Source: DATJOJ01 sp035507035
GTDB lineage: Bacteria; Acidobacteriota; Terriglobia; Terriglobales; Acidobacteriaceae
Length of the DNA: 64,000 nt
Reading direction: 5' to 3'
NCBI GenBank assembly: GCA_035507035.1
Contig: DATJOJ010000051.1
Location: 1 to 64,000, forward strand
Positions 17,844-26,320 of the stretch are shown here, one piece after another. The notes beneath the pieces were generated by a model. It was not told the origin of the DNA. It worked only from the letters and a program-made list of their open reading frames with translations, and ran no database searches. How positions within the stretch are numbered: position 1 is the first letter of the stretch; every line of letters begins with the position of its first letter. A program made the position numbers and the translations under genes.

Positions 17844-19136
17844 TCAGGCCCTCACATCCAAAAGCTGCATGGCTTCTCCCACAATGTATATTGAACCGGT
17901 CACGACGACCACCCTTTGGGAACCAGCGAGGGCAGCGGCTTGGCGCAGAGCCGCGGCGACATTCGGAACTGCTTCGATTTGCGTGGAGGTGCGAATGGCA
18001 GCTTCTTTAATTTCTTCGCCGGTTGCAGAGCGGGGATTATCCGCGCAAGTGACGATGACGCGGTCTGCCAGCGGGAAAAGGATCTCGGTCATCTCGCGGA
18101 TGTCTTTATCGCGCATGGCACCGAAGATGAAGGTCAGGGGACGGCCGTCGTAATGAGCCGTCAAGGCAGAGCGGAGGGCCCAGGCTCCGGCGGGATTGTG
18201 GGCGACGTCAAAAACGTACTCGGGATGATCCGGCGTTGCTGGAAGGACTTGGAAGCGGCCGGGCCAATGCGTTTCGCGAATGCCCATTTCAATCGTTTTC
18301 GCCGTGACGGGGAAACCTTGGCTCCGCAGTTCTTCCGCGGCTGCGATTGCAAGAGCAACATTGCGCAATTGATGACGTCCTTGCAGCGGGGATTCGACGA
18401 TAATTTGCTCGTCTCCGACCTGAAGGGGATATGAAGAGCTCAGGTTGGCCGATGGCGACACGGGCGGGACGTAAGGCACGGCGTTCACGGCGCGGGCGTT
18501 GAGGTCGAGAATCGTGTTGCCAATCACGTCATTGGCTTCTGGCATCTGCGGTAGGGTGACGACAACACCGCCGGGACGAATGATGCCGGCCTTTTCGCGG
18601 GCGATTTCGGCGATGGTGTTGCCGAGGAATTTCTGGTGATCGAGGGAGATGTCGGTGATGATGCTGAGTCTTGGTTCGACGACATTGGTCGCGTCCAAAC
18701 GGCCACCCATACCTACTTCCAACACGGCGATATCGAGCTTGTTTTGGGAGAAATATTCAAAGGCTATGGCGGTCAGGGTCTCGAAGAAGCTGGGATGCCA
18801 GGGCAATTCGCCTTCTTCGACGAGGCGCTGAGCGGTGCGTTCGACGAGTTCATGAAAGAGGCCAAAATCGTCGTCGCTGATCTGATTGCCGTTGACACGA
18901 ATGCGCTCATTAATGCGGACGAGATGCGGAGAGGTATACAAGCCGGTACGTAGCCCGGAAACTTGCAGGATGGAAGCCAGAGTTGCCGCGGTCGAGCCCT
19001 TGCCGTTGGTTCCGGCGACCAGGACACTGGGGAAACGCTTTTCGGGATGATCGAGCGCGCCGAGCAAGACACGCATGTGAGCCAAGTCGAACTTGTGCGA
19101 AGGCGTCTGAGCCAGTTCATGGCCCAAGCGGTACAT
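17844..19136 (-). CDS. folC: Folylpolyglutamate synthase / dihydrofolate synthase
   Basis: A 430-residue Mur-ligase-fold enzyme with the ATP loop VAGTNGKGSTAA near residue 40 and DISLDHQKFLG and FDVAHNPAGAW further on. It adds glutamate to dihydropteroate and to reduced folates. The folate product supports the glycine cleavage system found at the start of the window, though the genes are far apart. It is preceded by accD with a 211-bp repeat-rich gap and followed without spacing by plsC. Confidence 0.95.
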   Translation of the reverse strand: MYRLGHELAQTPSHKFDLAHMRVLLGALDHPEKRFPSVLVAGTNGKGSTAATLASILQVSGLRTGLYTSPHLVRINERIRVNGNQISDDDFGLFHELVERTAQRLVEEGELPWHPSFFETLTAIAFEYFSQNKLDIAVLEVGMGGRLDATNVVEPRLSIITDISLDHQKFLGNTIAEIAREKAGIIRPGGVVVTLPQMPEANDVIGNTILDLNARAVNAVPYVPPVSPSANLSSSYPLQVGDEQIIVESPLQGRHQLRNVALAIAAAEELRSQGFPVTAKTIEMGIRETHWPGRFQVLPATPDHPEYVFDVAHNPAGAWALRSALTAHYDGRPLTFIFGAMRDKDIREMTEILFPLADRVIVTCADNPRSATGEEIKEAAIRTSTQIEAVPNVAAALRQAAALAGSQRVVVVTGSIYIVGEAMQLLDVRA

Positions 19137-19160
19137 AGCCGCTACTGCGGTTTGGTAGGA

Positions 19161-19217
19161 AGTGGTCGTTGGTTCTTCGTCCTTCGTCGTTGGTCGTTGG
19201 TTGATGATCGTTGGTCA
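19161..19217. repeat. GTCGTTGGT-type dispersed repeat
   Basis: In the gap between folC and accD (19137-19347) a tract is made of GTCGTTGGTCGTTGGT-like units. The same kind of tract occurs at 27434-27461 and 50500-50618. The remainder of the gap shows no gene. Confidence 0.6.
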
Positions 19218-19347
19218 AAAGCCGTCAGGGCTCGACTTTCAGCTTATCAGTTTAGAGACTCGGCAACTCGTTGCCGCGGAATGTCGCAGCGAAGGGGTGA
19301 AAGCAACCGGCCGTCCATGGATCTAAGTGAAGGCAGGGAGCTGAAAG

Positions 19348-20199
19348 CTAGGCCGCGGCCGGGGTCATGAAGTCGAGCGAGCGAGAGATGTAAGACTTCA
19401 GGTCGCGGCGGTGCACAACGGCGTCGAGCATGCCATGTTCCAGAAGAAACTCACTCCGCTGGAAACCGGGAGGCAGTTTCTGACGGATGGTTTGCTCGAT
19501 GACGCGGGGACCGGCAAAACCGATCAATGCGCCGGGTTCGGCGATGTTCAGGTCTCCGAGCATCGCGAAAGATGCGGTCACGCCGCCGGTGGTCGGATCG
19601 GTCAACACGGAAACGTACGGAATGCGAGCTTCGTCGAGACGAGCAAGGGCCGCAGAAATTTTAGCCAACTGCATAAGGCTGACGACACCTTCCATCATAC
19701 GGGCGCCGCCGGAGGCGGAAATAATGACGAGAGGTGACTTGCTTTCGAGCGCTTGCTCGACCGCATGTGTGATCAATTCACCGACGACCGCGCCCATGCT
19801 GCCACCGATGAAGGCGTATTCCATGGCGCTTACAATAATGGAGCGGCCATTCATTTTGCCGCGGGCATTGATGACAGCGTCTTTCAAACCCGTTTCGGCC
19901 TGGGCTTGAACCAGGCGCGAGGCGTAAGCTTTCAGGTCGACGAATTTCAGCGGATCGGTGGAGGCGAGGTTGGCGTCGAAAACGTCGTAGTAGCTCTCGT
20001 CGAGCAATTGGGAGAGTCGGGTTCGGGCGTCGATGCGAAAATGCTTGTCGCAGCGCGGGCAGACGTTCAGGTTCTCCGCGAGATCCTTCTTCCAGATGAT
20101 TTGACGGCAGCCCTCACACTTCACCCACAGTCCTTCGGTGCGAACTTTCTTTTCGCCCGAAGTATCGAGTTCGCCGGATTGTCGTTTAAACCAAGCCAT
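19348..20199 (-). CDS. accD: Acetyl-CoA carboxylase carboxyltransferase subunit beta
   Basis: A 283-residue protein starting MAWFKRQ at the ATG at 20199. A four-cysteine zinc ribbon is visible at residues 24-46 (CEGC ... CPRC), followed by the crotonase-fold carboxyltransferase domain with ISASGGARMMEG and LTDPTTGGVTASFAML. With AccA it transfers the carboxyl group from biotin to acetyl-CoA, the first step of fatty acid synthesis. Neighbouring plsC is also in membrane lipid synthesis, and accD-folC adjacency is common in bacteria. Confidence 0.96.
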   Translation of the reverse strand: MAWFKRQSGELDTSGEKKVRTEGLWVKCEGCRQIIWKKDLAENLNVCPRCDKHFRIDARTRLSQLLDESYYDVFDANLASTDPLKFVDLKAYASRLVQAQAETGLKDAVINARGKMNGRSIIVSAMEYAFIGGSMGAVVGELITHAVEQALESKSPLVIISASGGARMMEGVVSLMQLAKISAALARLDEARIPYVSVLTDPTTGGVTASFAMLGDLNIAEPGALIGFAGPRVIEQTIRQKLPPGFQRSEFLLEHGMLDAVVHRRDLKSYISRSLDFMTPAAA

Positions 20200-20210
20200 A
20201 GAAGATTGGG

Positions 20211-20265
20211 AATTGGGTAATTTGTAATTTGCGACTTTCAAACGCTAATTACAAATTGCTCAATT
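20211..20265. repeat. AT-rich imperfect 23-bp inverted repeat between cobO and accD
   Basis: The left arm 20211-20233 and right arm 20243-20265 pair over 23 positions with a few mismatches around a 9-bp loop; both arms contain AATTTGTAATT or its complement. A further AATTACAAAT follows. The hairpin fills the 71-bp gap between the cobO stop and the accD start and would be transcribed into the accD leader. It could be a dispersed repeat or a modulator of read-through. Confidence 0.5.
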
Positions 20266-20270
20266 ACAAA

Positions 20271-20807
20271 TCAGTATTCGATTCCGCGCTGGGCCATCAC
20301 GCCTTTTTCGTAGGCGTGCTTGACCTGGCGCATTTCGGTGACCGTGTCCGCTAATTCAACTATTGTCGGATGCGCGTTGCGGCCCGTCAAGATAACGTGC
20401 ACCATCTCTGGCTTCTGTTTGAGGGATTCGGCCACTTTCGCCGGATCAAGCATGCCATAGCTGATAGCGTAGTTGATTTCATCGAGAATGACTAAATCCC
20501 ACGTGCCGGACTGAATTGCCTGATCGGCTTCGGCCCAAGCGGCTTCGACCATGCGGACATCTTCAGGGTCGGGCTTTTCAGTCCCGACTTTTACGAAACC
20601 TCGGCCCATCTGCTTCATGACGAATTTGTCGCCGAAAGCCTGGACGGCATCGAGCTCACCATAGTGCCAAGACCCCTTCAGGAATTGCAGCATCAGGACA
20701 CGCATGCCTTGGCCGACGGCACGCAAAGCTGTCCCCATGGCGGCGGTGGTTTTGCCCTTTCCAGGACCAGTGTTGACGATGATCAGACCGCGTCGGACAT
20801 CCGCCAT
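20271..20807 (-). CDS. cobO: Corrinoid adenosyltransferase
   Basis: A 178-residue protein of the BtuR/CobO/CobP family, starting MADVRRGLIIVNTGPGKGKTT at the ATG at 20807. The P-loop is TGPGKGKTTAAMG and a Walker B-like LVILDEINYAIS follows. The enzyme adds the adenosyl group to cob(I)alamin or cobyrinic diamide. No other cobalamin gene is in the window, so the protein may act in salvage. It lies in a minus-strand run of housekeeping genes. Confidence 0.93.
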   Translation of the reverse strand: MADVRRGLIIVNTGPGKGKTTAAMGTALRAVGQGMRVLMLQFLKGSWHYGELDAVQAFGDKFVMKQMGRGFVKVGTEKPDPEDVRMVEAAWAEADQAIQSGTWDLVILDEINYAISYGMLDPAKVAESLKQKPEMVHVILTGRNAHPTIVELADTVTEMRQVKHAYEKGVMAQRGIEY

Positions 20808-20883
20808 GATGGGAATCAGTAACCGAGGTGACTGCCTCGGCAATCTCTGATTGTACCGTTTTCGCGACGCGCGGGTTGGCGGC

Positions 20884-21036
20884 TCAATTCGTTCCGGTGG
20901 CTTGGCGCAGGTCGACTTTCTTGACGTTGCTTTCTTCGCCGAGCAATTGAGCGACGATGCGCAGGGCATCGACTTCTTTCTTTACGCGGGCTAGTTCCTG
21001 CTCTTTTGTCTGCAGCACTTCAAAAGGATCCTTCAT
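20884..21036 (-). CDS. Small coiled-coil hypothetical protein
   Basis: A 50-residue protein starting MKDPFEVLQTKEQELARVKK at the ATG at 21036. Heptad spacing of hydrophobic residues through LARVKKEVDALRIVAQLL predicts one amphipathic helix, probably a coiled coil. I do not know a function. It sits between cobO and rlmH on the same strand, and its compact reading frame and family-like start (DPFEVL) support it as a real gene; an upstream extension of 26 codons is possible but lacks a good start. Confidence 0.65.
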   Translation of the reverse strand: MKDPFEVLQTKEQELARVKKEVDALRIVAQLLGEESNVKKVDLRQATGTN

Positions 21037-21130
21037 ACCGATTCCCCGTTCGCGATGAATTGAGTGGGAGAATTCTAGCCTTTTTGGCGAAAACGACAAA
21101 CCTCGAAAGTACATCGCGGCCGAAGGCGTG

Positions 21131-21568
21131 TCAGTGGCCGAGGTGGTAGGGATGACCTTTCAAGATGGTGAAAGCGCGATAGAGTTGCTCGAGGAGGACG
21201 ACCCGAGCGAGTTCGTGGGCCATGGTCATCTTTCCGAAGGAAAGAATCAAGCCGGCGGCTTTGCGGGCCTCGGGGCTGAAACCGTCGGCGGGACCGATGG
21301 CAATCAGGAGTGGCACGGAGCGTTGCTGGAAATCGGCGAGCCAGTGGGCGAATTCTTCGGAGGAAAGTTGCTTTCCGTGACTATCGAGGAGCAGCAGCGT
21401 GTGGCGGGGGCGGACGTCGCCTGAGGAAAGCTTTAAGACGGCGGGTTCGTCCTTTACGGCGACTCCTTCAACCTCCGCATAATGGCGGAGGCGCTTCAAA
21501 TAATCCTGGGTCAGGCCCTCAATCTCTGGCTGCTTGGTCTTGCCGATCCATACAATTTTGATTTTCAT
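21131..21568 (-). CDS. rlmH: 23S rRNA pseudouridine-1915 N3-methyltransferase
   Basis: A 145-residue SPOUT methyltransferase from the ATG at 21568 (MKIKIVWIGKTKQPEI). Conserved parts are LLLLDSHGKQLSSEEFA, AIGPADGFSPEAR and the C-terminal HELARVVLLEQLYRAFTILKG with the end HPYHLGH. It methylates pseudouridine 1915 in helix 69 of 23S rRNA on the assembled ribosome. It belongs to the nadD-rsfS-rlmH group typical of many bacteria; here a methyltransferase gene lies between rsfS and rlmH. Confidence 0.96.
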   Translation of the reverse strand: MKIKIVWIGKTKQPEIEGLTQDYLKRLRHYAEVEGVAVKDEPAVLKLSSGDVRPRHTLLLLDSHGKQLSSEEFAHWLADFQQRSVPLLIAIGPADGFSPEARKAAGLILSFGKMTMAHELARVVLLEQLYRAFTILKGHPYHLGH

Positions 21569-21598
21569 GGGGAAGACTCGAAGGATACTAACAGCTTT

Positions 21599-21620
21599 AA
21601 ACACAGAGAACACGGAGTGG
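21599..21620. repeat. ACACAGAGG-type dispersed repeat
   Basis: A degenerate tract (AACACAGAGAACACGGAG) in the gap between rlmH and the downstream-encoded methyltransferase gene, a member of the family at 299-364. Confidence 0.5.
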
Positions 21621-21630
21621 ATTTGCAGGT

Positions 21631-22461
21631 TTATTTCACGCCCGAAGCCAGAACGACGGTGGCGCCGAATTTGATGCTGCCGTGGTCTTCGTACTGGCGG
21701 ACCGCCCTCAGCACCTCATGATTGACCTTCTCCCACTGGTCGGCCGGAACACGCTCGATCATGGGAAGAAATGGCGTCGAACAAGCTCGAGCTTGCTCCC
21801 AAACCTCCTCGGCAGTGCCCGGCCAGGTCCAGGGCAAGGTGCGGGTTTCTTCTTCAATGTGCGGAAAACCCGCGGCGCGCAGGGCATGTGACAGACTTCC
21901 AGGCCGGGCGTACTTGAACGGGTCTTGTCCCGGCGGCAACAGCGTTCCGCCGGCATGTTTGTGGACGACGCCCATCATGCTCGACCAGAAGGGCTGGTCG
22001 AACGGTCCCCACGCCATGAAACAGGCGCGCGCCCCGGGTTTGAGCACGCGATGCGCCTCCGAAAGCGCGCGATGGTCAAGAAACATAACTCCGAAACGGC
22101 TGGTGATGAGGTCGAAGCTATGATCGGGAAACGGCAGATGGTGGGCGTCGGCCTGATGAATCGATACGTTGGTTAAACCACGATCTTTGGCCCGTTGCGC
22201 GGCGACGTCCAGCAGTTCTTGACTGAGGTCCAGGGCAGTGATGTGGCCGCTGGGCAGAATTCGCGAGGCCAGAGAGATGGCCGGTTCGCCGGTGCCACTG
22301 GCAAGGTCGAGGACATTCATTCCTGGCTTGGGGCGGGCATAGTCCACTAGCGCCTCGGTGACGTCGCGGCCCATGGCGGCGGATTTTGCCTTCCACTTTT
22401 CGGCGGCGATGAGGCGATAGGATGATCCCCAGTCGGGAGGCGAATTTTGCGTAGCGTTCAC
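21631..22461 (-). CDS. Class I SAM-dependent methyltransferase
   Basis: A 276-residue protein with the SAM-binding motif I NVLDLASGTGEPAISLA, motif II-like HITALDLSQELLDVA and motif III HHLPFPDHSFDLITSRFG, as in UbiE/Coq5-type enzymes. The substrate cannot be read from the sequence. It is inserted between rsfS and rlmH, 12 bp beyond the end of rsfS, and is likely co-transcribed with them. It need not act on RNA. Confidence 0.85.
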   Translation of the reverse strand: MNATQNSPPDWGSSYRLIAAEKWKAKSAAMGRDVTEALVDYARPKPGMNVLDLASGTGEPAISLASRILPSGHITALDLSQELLDVAAQRAKDRGLTNVSIHQADAHHLPFPDHSFDLITSRFGVMFLDHRALSEAHRVLKPGARACFMAWGPFDQPFWSSMMGVVHKHAGGTLLPPGQDPFKYARPGSLSHALRAAGFPHIEEETRTLPWTWPGTAEEVWEQARACSTPFLPMIERVPADQWEKVNHEVLRAVRQYEDHGSIKFGATVVLASGVK

Positions 22462-22472
22462 GATGGTTCGCG

Positions 22473-22883
22473 CTAGCTCGCGGCGCTGCGAGGAGATGCA
22501 CGCTTGGTTCTGGGGCGCCGGGCGGTCAGTTCGGACGGCTCAAGTTTCTTGGCCGACTTCCAGAGGCGCTCCAGTTCATAAAACTTGCGAGACTTCTCGG
22601 AGAAGACGTGGACGACGAAGTCAACGTAATCGAGCAGCACCCATTCGGCCTGACGGTAGCCTTCGATGTGCGCGGGATACTGGCCGGATTTCTTCAAGCG
22701 CAGTTCCACTTCGTCGGAAATCGCCTGGATTTGACGGGGGTTGGTGCCACTGCAAATCACGAAATAATCGGTGAATGCGCCCGAACCTTTTTCGAGTTCG
22801 AGGATGGTGAGGGCTTCAGCCTTCTTCTCCTGGCAGGCGGCGATGGCTTCGGTAACTTGGGATTTGAGAGTGTTTTTCTTCAT
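22473..22883 (-). CDS. rsfS: Ribosomal silencing factor
   Basis: A 136-residue protein from the ATG at 22883 (MKKNTLKSQVTEA). Family blocks are DYFVICSGTNPRQIQAISDEVE and AEWVLLDYVDFVVHVF. RsfS binds ribosomal protein L14 and prevents subunit joining when nutrients are short. A C-terminal tail of about 20 residues is rich in Arg, Lys and Ser. The gene follows nadD by 183 bp on the same strand, a standard neighbourhood. Confidence 0.95.
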   Translation of the reverse strand: MKKNTLKSQVTEAIAACQEKKAEALTILELEKGSGAFTDYFVICSGTNPRQIQAISDEVELRLKKSGQYPAHIEGYRQAEWVLLDYVDFVVHVFSEKSRKFYELERLWKSAKKLEPSELTARRPRTKRASPRSAAS

Positions 22884-23066
22884 GCAGAGAAATGGGGAGA
22901 CGGGCTCAATTTGCCCCGTTGCTATTGTAAATTGAAGCGAGGATTTTCGGCGGATGGCGTTTCCGTGGCTAGGAAGAAAATCAACATCGAACCGCAAAGT
23001 TCGCGAAGAGACACGGCGGAGTTCGCAGGGGTGACCGAGGAGTTCGCGAAGGGGAGGTACGACTTT

Positions 23067-23783
23067 CTAAGGGATGGGCGTGCGGCGATATAGCCCAGCT
23101 TTCTTGATATATTCCCCGACCGCGGGATCGACGAACTTGGTCAAGGGGCGCTGCGCGGCGACTGCGTCGCGAACAGCCGTGGCCGATACGTTTTCATGAA
23201 CTTTCTCCAACAAATGCACGTGCACCCCTGGCAAGACGAGGTCGCCCTGGGCCGACTGCTTGGCAAACGGCTTGGTGGCGGCGGCTTTTGGGCGAAGGGA
23301 TTCAGGAAGAGCGTTGGCGACGTCAGCTAACGAATAGCCAGGGCGGCTGGCCACGATAAACTCGCACTCGCGAAACAGGGCTTCGGCCTTGTACCACTTG
23401 GCAATTTCGTCGAACGCGTCAATACCGATCAGGAAAAAGAGGCGGTCAGCTTTCTTCAAGGTCTGCTTTAAGCGATGGATGGTGTTGATGCTGTAGTTGG
23501 GTGTTTCACGGCTGGCGGAGGACTTTTTGCTCCCACTCACCGGCGCAGAATAATCGGGGGCCTCCAACAAAGATGGCAGAAAGTCTTTGTCATCTTTGGT
23601 TGCTAACGCGACCATGGCGTAACGGTGAACGAAAGAGGCGACGGGTTGCTGCTTATGCGGCGGAGCGCTTGCGGGGACGAAGTAGATCCGGCCGAGATTG
23701 CAGCGATCGCTGGCGGCGTGGGCCAAAGCGATGTGGCCTTTATGAATGGGATCGAAAGTTCCGCCGAACAATCCGATGTTCAT
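23067..23783 (-). CDS. nadD: Nicotinate-nucleotide adenylyltransferase
   Basis: A 238-residue nucleotidyltransferase with GLFGGTFDPIHKGHIALA at the start (HxGH-type motif) and ISATAVRDA-like SATAVRDAVAA near the C-terminus. It adenylates nicotinate mononucleotide in NAD synthesis. Residues around 70-90 (PVSGSKKSSASRET) form a short insertion compared with the usual family sequence. No Shine-Dalgarno sequence precedes the ATG. It is at the head of the rsfS-rlmH run; obgE, usually next to it, is separated by the kinase gene. Confidence 0.93.
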   Translation of the reverse strand: MNIGLFGGTFDPIHKGHIALAHAASDRCNLGRIYFVPASAPPHKQQPVASFVHRYAMVALATKDDKDFLPSLLEAPDYSAPVSGSKKSSASRETPNYSINTIHRLKQTLKKADRLFFLIGIDAFDEIAKWYKAEALFRECEFIVASRPGYSLADVANALPESLRPKAAATKPFAKQSAQGDLVLPGVHVHLLEKVHENVSATAVRDAVAAQRPLTKFVDPAVGEYIKKAGLYRRTPIP

Positions 23784-23802
23784 TTGTGTTTGTTAGTCAC
23801 TG

Positions 23803-23852
23803 CATTGTCCGAACGGGCACTGTTCCTTCGGGCGTTGTTCATTCGGACAATG
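23803..23852. repeat. Perfect 11-bp inverted repeat upstream of nadD and the kinase gene
   Basis: CATTGTCCGAA (23803-23813) and TTCGGACAATG (23842-23852) are exact complements, 28 bp apart, in the divergent gap between nadD and the hybrid kinase. The position fits an operator bound by two dimers or a looped mRNA leader. The central part repeats GTTC several times. Confidence 0.5.
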
Positions 23853-23866
23853 GCCATTCAACCACT

Positions 23867-23893
23867 GTTCATCTTTCTGGTACAAAGATGAAC
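23867..23893. promoter_or_regulatory. Operator-like perfect palindrome GTTCATCTTT-N7-AAAGATGAAC
   Basis: Two 10-bp arms (23867-23876 and 23884-23893) are exact complements around CTGGTAC. They lie 47 bp upstream of the kinase start codon and 84 bp from nadD, where a divergent-promoter regulator would bind. The binding protein is unknown. Confidence 0.5.
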
Positions 23894-23940
23894 TGTCGTG
23901 TCTCGCACAAACATCTATCTCAGAAGTACATTCAAGCTGT

Positions 23941-26199
23941 ATGCGAATGAACCTCCCCCTATTTCGCACACGCATTGCACCGGCTCGCGCGCCGGTACTG
24001 CGTTACGGAGTGGCGGTCCTCAGCACGACTCTTGCGCTCATTCCAGCACTCATGCTTTCGGACGTGTTCGAAAGCCGGCTGGTGGTGTTCGCCGTCGCCG
24101 TGATGGTCAGCGCCTGGTACGGCGGCTGGAAGCCAGGCCTGGTCGCGACCTCGTTTGCGTTGACGGTCAGCGCCTATTTTTCGTTGGGCGCCGGGCGATC
24201 TCCATCCGAATACCGAAAAGCCATCATACATCTGTTGCTTTTTGTTTTGGTCGCGCTGCTGATCTGCTGGTTTAATGCGGCGCTGCGATCGGCACAAGAG
24301 GGCTTGCGGCGGTCAGAGGTGAATTTCCGGTCGCTGGTGACGAACGCGCCGTATGGCATTTGCCGCTGCGACGCGGCTGGCAATCTGCTAAGCGCGAATC
24401 CCACGTTGGTCAGCACCTTAGGCTACGCTTCGACGACGGAATTGGTTGGGGCGAATTTGGCCAGCTTTTACTCGGATGCGCAGCAGTGGTTTACTTCCGC
24501 GGACCATTTTCGTTCCGGGCGGCGATTTAATAGCTTGATTGCCGATTGGCTGCGGAAGGACGGACGGACAGTGACACTGCGACTTTCCGGGCGAACGATT
24601 TGCGATGAAGACCGATTGGTGTACTTCGAGCTGTTCACCGAAGATGTCACCGAAACTCGAGCGCTGGAGCAGCAACTGCGGCAGGCGCAAAAGATGGAAG
24701 CGGTGGGGCGATTGGCGGGCGGCATCGCGCACGACTTCAACAATCTTTTGATGGTCATCTCCGGTTACTGCGAGTTTCTGATGGAACGGATTGGGCCAGA
24801 TCCCGCGGTGCGAGAGCCGGCGCAGGAGATCGCCAAGGCAGCTAACCGCGCCACCGGCCTGACACGCCAACTGCTGGCTTTCAGCCGCAAACAGATGCTC
24901 GCGCCCAAAGTGTTGGATTTGAATGCGGTGGTCAGCGAAAACTTCAAGATGCTAACGCGGGTGATTGGAGAAGACATTGAACTGGTGACGATCCCTGGCG
25001 ATTTGGGATTGGTGAAGGCGGACCCCAGTCAGGTCGAGCAGGTGATTTTGAACCTCGCTGTCAACGCTCGTGACGCGATGCCGCACGGTGGAAAGCTGAC
25101 GATCGAGACCATCAACGTAAATCTGGATGAGGCCTACGCCCGAACTCATGCGCCGGTGCAGCCGGGGGATTACGTGATGCTGGCGATCAGCGATACCGGC
25201 ACGGGCATGGACGCGGACACCTTGAATCATATTTTTGAGCCCTTCTACACCACGAAAGGCGTGAAGGGCACCGGACTCGGACTCTCTACTGTCTATGGCA
25301 TCGTGAAGCAGAGCGGAGGATACATCTGGGTAAATAGCGAACCGGGAAAAGGCACCACGTTCAAAGTTTATTTGCCGAGGGTGAATGCGATGGGAGAAGT
25401 GATGACGGTGCAGCCAGCGATCGTGGCATTAGAAGGAGCACGGGGCCGCGAGACAGTGCTGCTGGTGGAAGACGAGGAGACGGTACGGGAGCTCACGCGG
25501 CAATATCTGCTGACGCAAGGGTACGAAGTGCTGGAAGCGGCGGGGCCGGCAGCGGCGTTGAAGATTTCCAGCGTTCATCCCGGACCGATTCATCTGCTAT
25601 TGACGGATGTGATCATGCCGGGGATGAATGGGCCGGAATTGGCGCTGCGAATCGGCTCGGAGCGGCCGGAAGTAAAGATTCTTTACATGTCCGGGTACAC
25701 GGAGAATGCGATCGGGCATAACGGCACGCTCGATCCCGGAATTATTCTGCTGCAAAAGCCGTTCACGCTGCAGATTCTGACGGCCAAAGTTCGCGAGGTG
25801 CTGGATGCGCCCGCTGCACAGGAGGTTTCGATGTCGGCTCGCAGGGAAGAAACGGTTTCCGGCAAGGGAAAGGTTGCGCCTTTCCGCGCGCAACGCTACA
25901 CGCTACAACTTCCGTTGAAGTACCGGAGGCTGGGAGAGCAGGAATGGCGGTTGGGAACGACGGAGAACATCAGCCGGTCAGGAATGCTGTTTCGAGGGGA
26001 AGAAGCGCTGTTGCCGAAGGTGCTGCTCGAAATTAGTTTAGTGCTGCCGGCAGAGATTGCAGGATTGACGGCGGCGGAGGTGGTGTGCCGCGGCGAAGTC
26101 GTGAGGATGGTGGAATCGGAGACACCATCGGTGACACCGGCTTTGGCTGCCAAAATTCTGCAATATCACTTCCAGCCAGGACAGATGGGCGCGGCGTAG
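23941..26199 (+). CDS. Hybrid sensor histidine kinase with receiver and PilZ domains
   Basis: A 752-residue protein. Order: four membrane helices (about 22-112, DUF4118-like), PAS (about 125-235), HisKA with the phospho-acceptor His264 in GGIAHDFNNLL, HATPase (about 355-480) with NLAVNARDAM, SDTGTGM and GTGLGLSTVYGI, receiver (505-625) with Asp556 in LLLTDVIMPG and the lysine in LLQKPF, then a PilZ-like domain (about 655-745) with NISRSGMLF. PilZ domains often bind cyclic-di-GMP; the arginine pair here (FRAQRY) is close to but not the canonical RxxxR. No separate response regulator is adjacent. The plus-strand gene splits the usual nadD-obgE neighbourhood. Confidence 0.9.
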   Translation: MRMNLPLFRTRIAPARAPVLRYGVAVLSTTLALIPALMLSDVFESRLVVFAVAVMVSAWYGGWKPGLVATSFALTVSAYFSLGAGRSPSEYRKAIIHLLLFVLVALLICWFNAALRSAQEGLRRSEVNFRSLVTNAPYGICRCDAAGNLLSANPTLVSTLGYASTTELVGANLASFYSDAQQWFTSADHFRSGRRFNSLIADWLRKDGRTVTLRLSGRTICDEDRLVYFELFTEDVTETRALEQQLRQAQKMEAVGRLAGGIAHDFNNLLMVISGYCEFLMERIGPDPAVREPAQEIAKAANRATGLTRQLLAFSRKQMLAPKVLDLNAVVSENFKMLTRVIGEDIELVTIPGDLGLVKADPSQVEQVILNLAVNARDAMPHGGKLTIETINVNLDEAYARTHAPVQPGDYVMLAISDTGTGMDADTLNHIFEPFYTTKGVKGTGLGLSTVYGIVKQSGGYIWVNSEPGKGTTFKVYLPRVNAMGEVMTVQPAIVALEGARGRETVLLVEDEETVRELTRQYLLTQGYEVLEAAGPAAALKISSVHPGPIHLLLTDVIMPGMNGPELALRIGSERPEVKILYMSGYTENAIGHNGTLDPGIILLQKPFTLQILTAKVREVLDAPAAQEVSMSARREETVSGKGKVAPFRAQRYTLQLPLKYRRLGEQEWRLGTTENISRSGMLFRGEEALLPKVLLEISLVLPAEIAGLTAAEVVCRGEVVRMVESETPSVTPALAAKILQYHFQPGQMGAA

Positions 26200-26290
26200 G
26201 CAGATCCAAAACTGCGCCCACTCCACGGCGCGAGAACTGCTGTTGCCCTCAGGCGCTAAAGCGCAGATTCGGTTTCTAACGAGCTAGAGC

Positions 26291-26310
26291 GGCACGAGTA
26301 AACTCGTGCC
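26291..26310. terminator. Hairpin GGCACGAG-TAAA-CTCGTGCC between convergent genes
   Basis: A perfect 8-bp stem with a 4-nt loop, between the 3' ends of the kinase gene and obgE, 11 bp from the obgE stop. It is well placed as a bidirectional terminator, although there is no strong T-run. A smaller GCGCT/AGCGC hairpin lies in the same gap. Confidence 0.5.
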
Positions 26311-26320
26311 CTTCCCGAAT

